A DNA stretch of 64,000 nucleotides, taken from an uncultured Lachnospiraceae bacterium. GTDB lineage: Bacteria > Bacillota > Clostridia > Lachnospirales > Lachnospiraceae. Under the pieces are notes generated by a model. That model was not told the origin of the DNA. It ran no database searches and saw only the letters and a program-made list of their open reading frames with translations. The DNA lies in the NCBI GenBank assembly GCA_910588775.1, contig CAJURH010000011.1:13086-77085 (forward strand), given 5' to 3'. Positions within the stretch are counted from its first letter, which is position 1. Every line of letters starts with the position of its first letter. Position numbers and translations under genes: made by a program. Below are positions 24,969-31,726 of this stretch, one piece after another.

Positions 24969-25892
24969 ATGGAAGATTTATACAGATCGTTTCAGGAAAT
25001 TATGGACAGCAGCCGGACGCTGCGACAGGAACCCATGTGTAAGCACACCACATTTCGCATTGGAGGACCGGCGGATTATTTGCTGCAGCCACAGAGCATA
25101 GAGGAAGTGCAAAAGGCCGTGGATGTCTGTAATCAGAGACAGGTTCCCTGGTTTATCATGGGAAATGGCAGTAATCTTTTGGTCAGCGACCAGGGCTATC
25201 ATGGCGTGATCATCCAGTTATATCGGAATATGGCGCGGGTGACGGTGGATGGATGCAGCATAACGGCGCAGGCGGGCGCGTCTCTGGCCGCGTTGTCCAA
25301 AAAGGCTATGGAGGCGTCTCTAACGGGATTTGCGTTCGCTGGAGGCATTCCGGGGACTCTGGGAGGCGCGGTGGCCATGAATGCAGGCGCCTATGGAGGA
25401 GAGATGAAGGATGTGCTGGAGTCGGTCACGGTCATGGAGCCTTCGGGGCAGGTAAAAAACCTGCAGGCGGACCAGTTGGAAATGGGGTACCGCGCCAGTG
25501 TTGTGAAGCGCAAAGGATACATTGTGCTGGAGGCGGCTCTGAGATTGCGTCCTGGGGATAAAGAGGAGATTCGCAGGGAAATGCAGGATCTGACTCAGAA
25601 ACGGACCAGCAAGCAGCCCTTAGAATATCCCAGCGCGGGAAGCGCATTCAAACGTCCGGAAGGATATTTTGCGGGGAAATTGATTATGGACGCGGGCCTT
25701 AAGGGATACCGGGTGGGAGACGCCCAGGTTTCCGAAAAACATTGCGGATTTGTCATCAACCGCGGTCACGCCACGGCGGCGGATGTGGCGGCTTTGATGA
25801 GACATGTGCAGACGGAAGTGAAACGGCAGTTCCAGGTGGAGCTGGAGCCGGAAGTGAAATTTTTAGGGGATTTTCCAGATACAAGGCTGTGA
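24969..25892 (+). CDS. murB: UDP-N-acetylenolpyruvoylglucosamine reductase
   Basis: A 307-aa FAD enzyme making UDP-N-acetylmuramic acid for peptidoglycan. FAD-binding elements include GNGSNLLVSDQG and GGIPGTLGGAVAMNAGAYG. The catalytic Ser lies in SAGSAFKRPEGYFAG and the C-terminal Glu in EPEVKFLG. The length and the absence of the E. coli-type insertion place it in the short (type II) form usual in Firmicutes. It precedes rapZ by 9 bases, an order conserved in Clostridia. Confidence 0.96.
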   Translation: MEDLYRSFQEIMDSSRTLRQEPMCKHTTFRIGGPADYLLQPQSIEEVQKAVDVCNQRQVPWFIMGNGSNLLVSDQGYHGVIIQLYRNMARVTVDGCSITAQAGASLAALSKKAMEASLTGFAFAGGIPGTLGGAVAMNAGAYGGEMKDVLESVTVMEPSGQVKNLQADQLEMGYRASVVKRKGYIVLEAALRLRPGDKEEIRREMQDLTQKRTSKQPLEYPSAGSAFKRPEGYFAGKLIMDAGLKGYRVGDAQVSEKHCGFVINRGHATAADVAALMRHVQTEVKRQFQVELEPEVKFLGDFPDTRL

Positions 25893-25901
25893 GGTGGTCG
25901 G

Positions 25902-26783
25902 ATGCGTTTTGTGATTGTAACTGGAGTGTCAGGGGCAGGGAAAAGCACTGCCCTTAAAATGTTAGAGGACGCTAATTATTTCTGCGTGGATAACCTGCCT
26001 ATACCGCTGATAGAGAAATTCGCGTCGATGATGGCCAACATGAGTGAGGAAGAGATCCGCAACGTGGGCCTGGGGGTGGATGTGCGCAGCGGCCAGGCGC
26101 TGGATGAGCTGGAGAGCGTTCTCATTCATATGAAGGACCAGGGATATGATTACGAGATCCTGTTTTTGGACGCTTGCGATGAGGCGCTTATCAAGCGCTA
26201 TCAGGAGACACGTCGAAACCATCCCCTGGCGCCGCGGGGGCGGGTGGATGCAGGCATACGGCTAGAGCGGGAAAAACTGGCTTTCTTAAAGACCAGGGCG
26301 GATTATATCATTGACACCAGTCAGCTTCTCACCAGAGAGCTTAAAGAGGAATTGGAAGACATCTTTCTGAAAAATCAGAAATTCGATAGTCTGATGGTGA
26401 CCATACTGTCTTTTGGCTTCAAATACGGCGTGCCGGGGGATGGGAATCTGATTTTTGACGTGCGTTTTCTGCCCAATCCCTATTATCTGGATCATCTGCG
26501 GCCCAAAAGTGGAGAGGATGGAGAGGTCTTTGAGTATGTCATGTCCTTTGAAGCGGCAAGGACATTTGCGGACAAATTAGAAGACATGCTCCATTTCCTG
26601 ATTCCCAATTACATCCGGGAAGGGAAAACCAGCCTGGTGATTGGGATTGGCTGTACCGGGGGAAAACACCGCTCAGTTACCCTGGCAAAAGAGATATACC
26701 AGCGGCTGAAAGGGAAGCCGGGGTATGGTCTTCGGATTGAACACAGGGATCTGCAGAAAGATTCCATACGCAAAAAATTTTAG
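25902..26783 (+). CDS. rapZ: RNase adapter / nucleotide-binding protein RapZ (YvcJ)
   Basis: A 293-aa P-loop protein. The Walker A motif GVSGAGKST is at residues 7-15, and a second conserved block GIGCTGGKHRSVTLA lies in the C-terminal domain (about residues 246-260). In enterobacteria RapZ directs RNase E to the GlmZ RNA; in Firmicutes the homologue YvcJ binds nucleotides and affects competence and cell-envelope metabolism. Genes murB upstream and whiA downstream give the expected context, but glmR (yvcK), usually between rapZ and whiA, is missing here. Confidence 0.94.
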   Translation: MRFVIVTGVSGAGKSTALKMLEDANYFCVDNLPIPLIEKFASMMANMSEEEIRNVGLGVDVRSGQALDELESVLIHMKDQGYDYEILFLDACDEALIKRYQETRRNHPLAPRGRVDAGIRLEREKLAFLKTRADYIIDTSQLLTRELKEELEDIFLKNQKFDSLMVTILSFGFKYGVPGDGNLIFDVRFLPNPYYLDHLRPKSGEDGEVFEYVMSFEAARTFADKLEDMLHFLIPNYIREGKTSLVIGIGCTGGKHRSVTLAKEIYQRLKGKPGYGLRIEHRDLQKDSIRKKF

Positions 26784-26793
26784 AAAAGGGTGT

Positions 26794-27765
26794 ATGAAGT
26801 CTATGTCTTTTTCATCGGAAGTAAAGGAAGAGCTTGCCGGGAAGACCAGTACAGCCCGTCACTGTCAGATAGCGGAATTGTCTGCGATGCTCAGTATGTG
26901 CGGACATATGGAGATTCAGAAAGGCCAGGCGCCTGGATTGTGCATCCAGACGGAGAATGAAGCGGTTTCCCAAAAATGCTTTACATTGCTGAGAAAAACA
27001 TTTAATATAGATACAGATATTGTGATCAGCAAGAATCCCTATCTGAAAAGAGGGAATGTGTATTCCATTCTGGTTGCCGATGAAGAGCAGGCAGCGCGGA
27101 TTTTGCAGACTGCAAAGTTAACGGCGCAGGAAGAAGGCATGCTGAACGCTCTTTATTTGGCCAACCATATGGTGATCCAAAATAACTGTTGTAAACGCGC
27201 ATTTATACGCGGCGCTTTTTTAGTGTCTGGGTCTATTAGTGATCCGGAGAAATTTTATCACTTTGAAATTGTCTGCCAGACGGAGGAAAAGGCTGTGCAG
27301 ATCCAGGAAATTATGCAGACATTCCATATAGACGCGAAAATTGTCCTTCGCAAAAGGTCCTATGTGGTGTATGTGAAAGAAGGCGCACAGATAGTGGAGC
27401 TTCTGGGACTGATGGAGGCCAATGTGGCATTGATGAACCTGGAAAATATTCGTATTTTGAAAGAAATGCGAAATTCTGTAAATAGAAAAGTGAATTGCGA
27501 GACGGCGAATATACACAAGACAGTGAACGCGGCAGTGAAACAGATTGAAGATATTCGCCTGATTGAGGAGAAGATGGGGTTAGATGAACTAAGCAGTGGA
27601 TTGTCAGAAATCGCGCGGCTGCGTCTGGAATTTCCAGAAGCCACTTTAAAAGAATTGGGGATGATGCTCACACCCCAGGTGGGGAAATCTGGGGTAAACC
27701 ACAGATTGAGGAAGTTAAGCAATTTAGCCCAGGAGTTGCGAGGGGGCAAGGAGGAGTTATTATGA
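26794..27765 (+). CDS. whiA: Sporulation/cell-division regulator WhiA
   Basis: A 323-aa protein with the N-terminal LAGLIDADG-like domain (starting MSFSSEVKEEL) and a C-terminal helix-turn-helix (about residues 235-315, with PEATLKELGMMLTPQVGKSGVNHRLRKL split over a helix pair). WhiA influences cell division and chromosome segregation in Bacillus and sporulation in Streptomyces. The start may be 26794 (AAAAGGG 4-5 bases upstream) or 26803, which gives the more typical MSFSSEV beginning. The stop overlaps the next gene by 4 bases. Confidence 0.94.
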   Translation: MKSMSFSSEVKEELAGKTSTARHCQIAELSAMLSMCGHMEIQKGQAPGLCIQTENEAVSQKCFTLLRKTFNIDTDIVISKNPYLKRGNVYSILVADEEQAARILQTAKLTAQEEGMLNALYLANHMVIQNNCCKRAFIRGAFLVSGSISDPEKFYHFEIVCQTEEKAVQIQEIMQTFHIDAKIVLRKRSYVVYVKEGAQIVELLGLMEANVALMNLENIRILKEMRNSVNRKVNCETANIHKTVNAAVKQIEDIRLIEEKMGLDELSSGLSEIARLRLEFPEATLKELGMMLTPQVGKSGVNHRLRKLSNLAQELRGGKEELL

Positions 27766-28016
27766 TTAAGAAACTTGTGAAAATTAACCTGAACATCGGA
27801 CTGGAGGCAAGGCCCGTTGCCCAGTTGGTGCAACTGGCCAATCAGTATAAATGTGAAATTCATATGGAAATTGAAACAAAAAACGTGAATGCTAAGAGTA
27901 TTATGGGCATGATGACGTTGGGGCTGGATAATGGGGAGGAAATCACCGTATCCGCCGATGGCGAGGACGAGCAGAAAGCGATGGAGACTATGGTAAAGTA
28001 TCTAAATGGCAAATAA
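27762..28016 (+). CDS. HPr-family protein with Glu at the catalytic His position (Crh-like)
   Basis: An 84-aa HPr-fold protein. In HPr the active His15 sits in GLHARPA; here the same position is Glu15 (GLEARPVAQ), so it cannot be phosphorylated by enzyme I and cannot carry phosphate for sugar uptake. Ser46, the HPr-kinase target, is kept in the context NAKSIMGMM. This combination is that of Crh, a catabolite-repression cofactor that in Bacillus has Gln15 and lies in the same locus after whiA. A role as CcpA co-effector is inferred. The start is in the ATGA overlap with whiA, with GGAGG just before. Confidence 0.87.
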   Translation: MIKKLVKINLNIGLEARPVAQLVQLANQYKCEIHMEIETKNVNAKSIMGMMTLGLDNGEEITVSADGEDEQKAMETMVKYLNGK

Positions 28017-28074
28017 TATTGGCGGGAATATTCCAAGCTGGTATTTACATAAATGAAAATTATGGGGGAAAAGA

Positions 28075-28118
28075 TAAGGCCAGATTGCGCGGCGGACGTT
28101 GCGGTTTGGCCTTATTGC
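28075..28118 (+). terminator. Terminator of the murB-rapZ-whiA-HPr unit
   Basis: An outer stem TAAGGCCA (28075-28082) pairs with TGGCCTTA (28107-28114), with partial pairing inside. The following T-rich tract is weak. Confidence 0.55.
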
Positions 28119-28139
28119 GTAAGAAAAATAATTTTAGGA

Positions 28140-28168
28140 TTGACAAACCAAAGGTTCTGTATTATAAT
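28140..28168 (+). promoter_or_regulatory. Perfect-consensus sigma-A promoter with no gene after it
   Basis: TTGACA (28140-28145), 17-base spacer and TATAAT (28163-28168) match the consensus at every position. Only 110 bases of non-coding sequence, including an imperfect hairpin at 28188-28212, lie downstream before the 3' end of the convergent queF gene. A small RNA or an antisense transcript of queF is possible. Confidence 0.65.
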
Positions 28169-28282
28169 CATGCCATTCTACTAAAAAAGGTGCGCACGCA
28201 TTCGGCACACCTGTCTCGTTTCTTCTAAAATCAATCAAGCCTTTTCAGGCAATAAATTTCTTTGATATTTTTCGAATATACG

Positions 28283-28780
28283 CTAGCGGTTGTCCACTGT
28301 TTCCGGATACATATCGTGGTTGGAAAGCCGGTTCCAGGCTACTTGTTCCCAAGGGGTGCCCGGTTGGCCGTAATTGCAGTATGGATCGATGGAAATGCCG
28401 CCTCTGGGCGTGAATTTTCCCCATACTTCGATGTATTTCGGCGACATGAGGCGAATCAGGTCTTTCATAATAATGTTCACGCAGTCCTCATGAAAATCGC
28501 CGTGATTGCGGAAACTAAAAAGGTACAGTTTAAGAGATTTGCTCTCCACCATCTTTTCCCCAGGGACATAGGAAATATAGATGGTGGCGAAGTCCGGCTG
28601 CCCTGTCATTGGGCAGAGGCTTGTAAACTCTGGGCAGTTGAATTTCACAAAGTAATCATTTTCCGGATGTTTGTTGGGAAAGGTCTCCAAAATATCTGGG
28701 TCGTAATCTTTTGGATAACAAGTTTTCTGATTGCCCAACAGGCTGATTCCCTGGAATCTTTGTTCTTTGTCTTGGCTCAT
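28283..28780 (-). CDS. queF: NADPH-dependent 7-cyano-7-deazaguanine reductase
   Basis: A 165-aa type I (short) QueF that reduces preQ0 to preQ1 in queuosine synthesis. The catalytic Cys is in FTSLCPMTGQPDF (about residue 57) with the Asp just after it, and the NADPH/substrate motif ESKSLKLYLFSFRNHGDFHE is complete. Its start overlaps the queT stop by 4 bases, so the two are translationally coupled. No other queuosine synthesis gene (queC, queD, queE) lies in this window. Confidence 0.96.
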   Translation of the reverse strand: MSQDKEQRFQGISLLGNQKTCYPKDYDPDILETFPNKHPENDYFVKFNCPEFTSLCPMTGQPDFATIYISYVPGEKMVESKSLKLYLFSFRNHGDFHEDCVNIIMKDLIRLMSPKYIEVWGKFTPRGGISIDPYCNYGQPGTPWEQVAWNRLSNHDMYPETVDNR

Positions 28781-29274
28781 GCCTGAACGCTCCTCTCATA
28801 AAATATTCGGTGCAGGGCCTTTACCAGCAGCACGCCGCATAATCCGGGCACAGTTTGGCCGATGCACAGACTCAATGCCAGAGGTGGATAAGGAATCTGC
28901 AATAAATAGGAAAGCCAAATAGCCACGCCCAGGCCAGGAATGGCGATGATAGGCAGGGCGATCAAGGCTGTATTCCAGTGCATGCGTTTGATAAGTACGA
29001 TTAGAGAAGTTGTGACGATTCCTACGATACCTCCGCCTACAATGTCCAGGATGCCCAATCCTCCAAACAGGAAATTTGCAGTCAGATTGGCCAGTCCCAT
29101 AGGTATTATGAGGAATGGGCAAAGATAGCTGACGGCATAGAGGGATGTGGCGATGCGTATCTGATAAGGGCCGAATGAAAAACTCTGAGTGGTGTATAAA
29201 ACCACGATATACAGAGCCATCATCAGACCCGAAATGGTGAGTTTTTGAGTTCTCGACAGATGTTCAAGGTTCAT
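28777..29274 (-). CDS. queT: Queuosine precursor transporter QueT
   Basis: A 165-aa ECF-type S-component-like membrane protein with five to six hydrophobic segments and the family pattern FGPYQIRIATSLYAVSYL near residue 35-52. It is expected to bring preQ1 or preQ0 into the cell together with a shared ECF energising module. The preQ1 riboswitch upstream and the coupled queF downstream strongly support the substrate group. AGGAGG lies 8 bases before the ATG. The family assignment is firm; the precise precursor transported is inferred. Confidence 0.92.
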   Translation of the reverse strand: MNLEHLSRTQKLTISGLMMALYIVVLYTTQSFSFGPYQIRIATSLYAVSYLCPFLIIPMGLANLTANFLFGGLGILDIVGGGIVGIVTTSLIVLIKRMHWNTALIALPIIAIPGLGVAIWLSYLLQIPYPPLALSLCIGQTVPGLCGVLLVKALHRIFYERSVQA

Positions 29275-29545
29275 TGAATAATGCCTCCTTCATTTTATTG
29301 TAAAAGTGTGTTGTGTTTTTTTCGGAAAAAAGACACAAAAAAACACTTCTCACGTGTCCGAAACCTAAAAAATGCCCTTTGTAAACAGCGGTACATCAAT
29401 ACCGCTGAACGTCCATTTCAGTTGGCGCAGTTGGCTTAAATTTCCTTTTTTGGAACAAGCTCCTGCAAATGATGAAATATGACGAAAGGTCATTTTAAAC
29501 ACGCAAAAAAGTGTTTGTTCATCCGTACGGAAAATCCGTACACGT
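29275..29545 (-). promoter_or_regulatory. Long structured queT leader downstream of the riboswitch
   Basis: About 270 bases of leader contain several local hairpins. On the RNA these are GTACGGA-TTT-TCCGTAC directly after the riboswitch, followed by AACAC-TTTTTT-GCGTGTT, then ATGAC-CTTTC-GTCAT, a CAGCGGTA/TACCGCTG stem with a 6-base loop, and GACAC/GTGTC enclosing a T-run close to the gene. The first hairpin with the T-run may be the expression platform. The use of the rest is unknown; no second known riboswitch is recognisable. Confidence 0.45.
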
Positions 29546-29585
29546 CCCTAGTTTTGTTTTAAGACAGGATGGTTTCGAACTGTCT
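29546..29585 (-). promoter_or_regulatory. Class I preQ1 riboswitch
   Basis: On the minus strand the sequence has a 6-bp P1 stem (AGACAG with CTGTCT) enclosing the loop TTCGAAACCATC. The A-rich tail TAAAACAAAACTAGGG follows, whose GG can pair with the loop CC to form the pseudoknot. The order stem, TTC loop, C-rich side, A-rich tail matches the Bacillus queC and Thermoanaerobacter class I aptamers. It lies between a promoter at 29654-29682 and queT-queF, as expected for control by preQ1. Confidence 0.8.
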
Positions 29586-29653
29586 GTTGTACCGCTTATA
29601 CAGGCTGGAACACCCAGATTTTCCAACCAAGAAATAAACGTATATGCTGATTT

Positions 29654-29682
29654 AGTATAACAGATTGGGGCATATTATGCAA
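29654..29682 (-). promoter_or_regulatory. Sigma-A promoter of queT-queF
   Basis: On the minus strand TTGCAT (29677-29682), a 17-base spacer and TATACT (29654-29659). The predicted start near 29647 places the preQ1 aptamer about 60 bases into the transcript. Confidence 0.65.
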
Positions 29683-29721
29683 GAGATATATTCCAAATTG
29701 AACTGCAAATCCCAAATGTAG

Positions 29722-29740
29722 GTAGTATATAGAATACTAC
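29722..29740. promoter_or_regulatory. Palindromic operator candidate before the XRE regulator
   Basis: GTAGTAT-N5-ATACTAC, a perfect 7-bp dyad about 100 bases before the regulator start. Self-repression by the XRE protein is a reasonable guess. Confidence 0.5.
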
Positions 29741-29842
29741 TCAATTATAAAGTGATATACTTCTAAAACTAAAAGCTAATATTTAATTCGCATCATGGGT
29801 AAAATAAAAAGCAGCATATTTCGGAATTGAGGTGCAGATTGC

Positions 29843-30166
29843 TTGCTTGATGAGAAGTATATAACAAATCGTATAAAAGAGTTATGCGAAAAAAAACAGA
29901 TGTCCATGTATGCCCTTTCGAAAAAGTCAGGCATCAGCCAATCGTCTTTATCGAATTTAATGAAGAGAGGGAGCACTCCGTCCTTTTTTACTCTGGATAA
30001 AATTTGTGATGGCCTGGGAATTACGTTGGCGCAATTTTTTTCCAACGATCGGGAGGTTTTGGATATTACGGAGGAGCAAAAGAAAGTTTTGCAGGTATGG
30101 GATCTATTGACGGATAAGCAGAAACAGGCAGTGGAAATTTATGTTAGAGGAATGCGGTTGGAGTAA
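29843..30166 (+). CDS. XRE-family helix-turn-helix regulator
   Basis: A 107-aa DNA-binding protein with a Cro/CI-type helix-turn-helix at about residues 8-62 (MSMYALSKKSGISQSSLSNLMKRG contains the recognition pair). The C-terminal part (about 65-107) is helical and may allow dimer contact. The start codon is TTG with GAGGTG upstream. The next gene starts 33 bases downstream and is probably co-transcribed. The gene pair stands alone between the queuosine operon and a sugar locus and may be a small accessory module. Confidence 0.85.
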   Translation: MLDEKYITNRIKELCEKKQMSMYALSKKSGISQSSLSNLMKRGSTPSFFTLDKICDGLGITLAQFFSNDREVLDITEEQKKVLQVWDLLTDKQKQAVEIYVRGMRLE

Positions 30167-30199
30167 TCGGCTATTTAAGAAAGGAAAGAGGGATTTCAA

Positions 30200-30499
30200 A
30201 TGAGGGAAAAGGAACGCCAGGAATTAAAAGAGCGGATTTACGAACTTATGAATGGATTGCGTGATTTAGAGGCTTATCCCACAGAGGAAAGCAAATTTGT
30301 GGAAAATGAATTTGAAGAAGACAAAGTTTGCGGTAAAGCGTACCGGGAGGTTGTAGAGGCCAATATGCGGCTATGTGAAAGGCTTAATAGTGAAAAGGGG
30401 GATTCAGACATTGAGATTATTATTGATAATTTGATGCTGATAGCCCATCACTTATGCATGAAGATGTTCGATTACGGTGAACTTTTTTCGAATATGTGA
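30200..30499 (+). CDS. Unidentified 99-aa helical protein downstream of the XRE regulator
   Basis: A 99-aa, mainly acidic and helical protein (EKERQELKERIYELMNGLRD at the start, DNLMLIAHHLCMKMFDYGEL near the end). It has no membrane segment and no motif I recognise. AAAGGAAAGAGG is near the start. It is followed by a strong terminator, so the XRE gene and this one form a complete two-gene unit. A partner or target of the regulator is possible but not shown. Confidence 0.6.
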   Translation: MREKERQELKERIYELMNGLRDLEAYPTEESKFVENEFEEDKVCGKAYREVVEANMRLCERLNSEKGDSDIEIIIDNLMLIAHHLCMKMFDYGELFSNM

Positions 30500-30511
30500 G
30501 AGAAGAGCTAT

Positions 30512-30559
30512 AGGCGCAAAGAATCCGGTGTTTTCCATTGAGGAACTCTTTGCGCCTTT
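30512..30559. terminator. Strong intrinsic terminator between the XRE unit and the LacI gene
   Basis: A stem of about 15 bp with one bulge (AGGCGCAAAGAATCC with GGAACTCTTTGCGCCT), then TTT. The converging genes end on either side, so it may serve both. Confidence 0.75.
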
Positions 30560-30563
30560 GGGA

Positions 30564-31568
30564 TTAAAGCAGGAAAGTTCTGGCTGGTCCCACGGAGCTT
30601 CGGTGGATTAATTCGGCGCGAAGAAGCAGGGAACTGATATAGGTATGATCCAGAAGGCTGGCAAGTGCATAGTACCCGCACCGGCCAAGAGCGTTTTGGT
30701 CCTGGCGGATTGTGGTGAGCGGAGGAGATGTATAGGCGCTGAAGGAGGCGTCATCGAAACCGATTACGCTGAGGTCATCTGGAATTACGCATCCCAGTTC
30801 GGCGCAGTGAATTAGGACGGCGTTGGCCAGTTGGTCGTGTTCGCATAGGATGGCTGTGGCCTTTTTTTTCAGAAGAAGGGGTAGATATTCCTGTGTGCAT
30901 TGGGAGATAAAAGTAGAATGCCCCACCAAATCCATGTCCACATCCAGACGATAAAGTTCCATGGCGCGTATGTACGCCTGATAGCGTTCCTGGCTGATCT
31001 GGGAATGCATATCGCATCCCAGATATCCAATGCGAGTATGCCCCCGTTCTTTCAGGTAGGAGACAGCCATCTGGAAACCTTCGTCGCTGTTCACGCCCAC
31101 ATAGGCGACCCGAGGGTTTTCGCGTATGTAGTTGTCGTAGAGAACGGCTGGCGTTCTCGCCTTTTTTAAATCCTGCATCCATGGGTCCAGCAGGGAGAAT
31201 CCCAAGACAAAAGAGCCTTGATATTGGTGGCGCAGCATAAATGTGTCGTAGGACATTTGGGCTTGTTTTTCCGGCGATGTAACAACCCGGTCCACATGCC
31301 AGCCTGCAGGGACGGCCATCTGTTCAAAGCCGATCACCAGTTCATGTCCAAATCCCGATGGATTCTCATAATCCATATTTTCGATGAGGATGCAAAGCTT
31401 TTTGGGAGCGTCTTTGCGAATTCGTTTTTTCTCATAACCCATTTCTACAGCGGTTTCCAGAATTTTTTTGCGGAGAGACTCGCTGATGTCATCGGCATTG
31501 TTCAGCGCTTTTGAAACGGCGCTCTTTGAAACGCCCAGTTTGGCGGCTATATCGTTGATGGTTGGCAT
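30564..31568 (-). CDS. LacI-family transcriptional regulator
   Basis: A 334-aa regulator with the LacI helix-turn-helix at residues 2-25 (INDIAAKLGVSKSAVSKALN) and a periplasmic-binding-protein-like sensor domain (about residues 60-330). Motifs include GYLGCDMHSQISQERYQAY and IGFDDASFSAYTSPPLTTIRQ. It is divergent from the GH31 glucosidase and most likely represses it and itself in response to a sugar. Its own promoter faces left at 31601-31629. Confidence 0.93.
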   Translation of the reverse strand: MPTINDIAAKLGVSKSAVSKALNNADDISESLRKKILETAVEMGYEKKRIRKDAPKKLCILIENMDYENPSGFGHELVIGFEQMAVPAGWHVDRVVTSPEKQAQMSYDTFMLRHQYQGSFVLGFSLLDPWMQDLKKARTPAVLYDNYIRENPRVAYVGVNSDEGFQMAVSYLKERGHTRIGYLGCDMHSQISQERYQAYIRAMELYRLDVDMDLVGHSTFISQCTQEYLPLLLKKKATAILCEHDQLANAVLIHCAELGCVIPDDLSVIGFDDASFSAYTSPPLTTIRQDQNALGRCGYYALASLLDHTYISSLLLRAELIHRSSVGPARTFLL

Positions 31569-31600
31569 ATTCTCCTCCTATCAAAGAATTGATATGACTT

Positions 31601-31629
31601 ATTATACTAAACTAAAAGAAAAAAATCAA
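31601..31629 (-). promoter_or_regulatory. Promoter of the LacI gene
   Basis: On the minus strand TTGATT (31624-31629), 17-base spacer and TATAAT (31601-31606). Confidence 0.6.
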
Positions 31630-31646
31630 GATATTGAAAAAAGGGC

Positions 31647-31675
31647 TTTACAACAGGTTTAATATGGGGTAATAT
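31647..31675 (+). promoter_or_regulatory. Promoter and likely operator region of the GH31 gene
   Basis: TTTACA (31647-31652), 17-base spacer and TAATAT (31670-31675). Immediately downstream, AACGATAACGAAACTAAGCGAAAC contains the repeats AACGAAAC and AGCGAAAC, a plausible binding site for the divergent LacI regulator. Confidence 0.5.
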
Positions 31676-31726
31676 AACGATAACGAAACTAAGCGAAACA
31701 AAATAGAAAGACAGAGGGGTAAGCAG

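Noticed and set aside
28262..28786. 174-codon plus-strand frame over queF
   Set aside because: It is a shadow of queF, whose motifs are complete on the minus strand; no ribosome site.
29275..29545. Second preQ1-type aptamer (class II or III) in the queT leader
   Set aside because: Hairpins are present but no sequence matches these classes that I could align with confidence.
30564..31568. The window's LacI protein as regulator of the mttB operators
   Set aside because: It lies 23 kb away and divergent from a glucosidase with a different candidate operator; no matching palindrome occurs at its own promoter.
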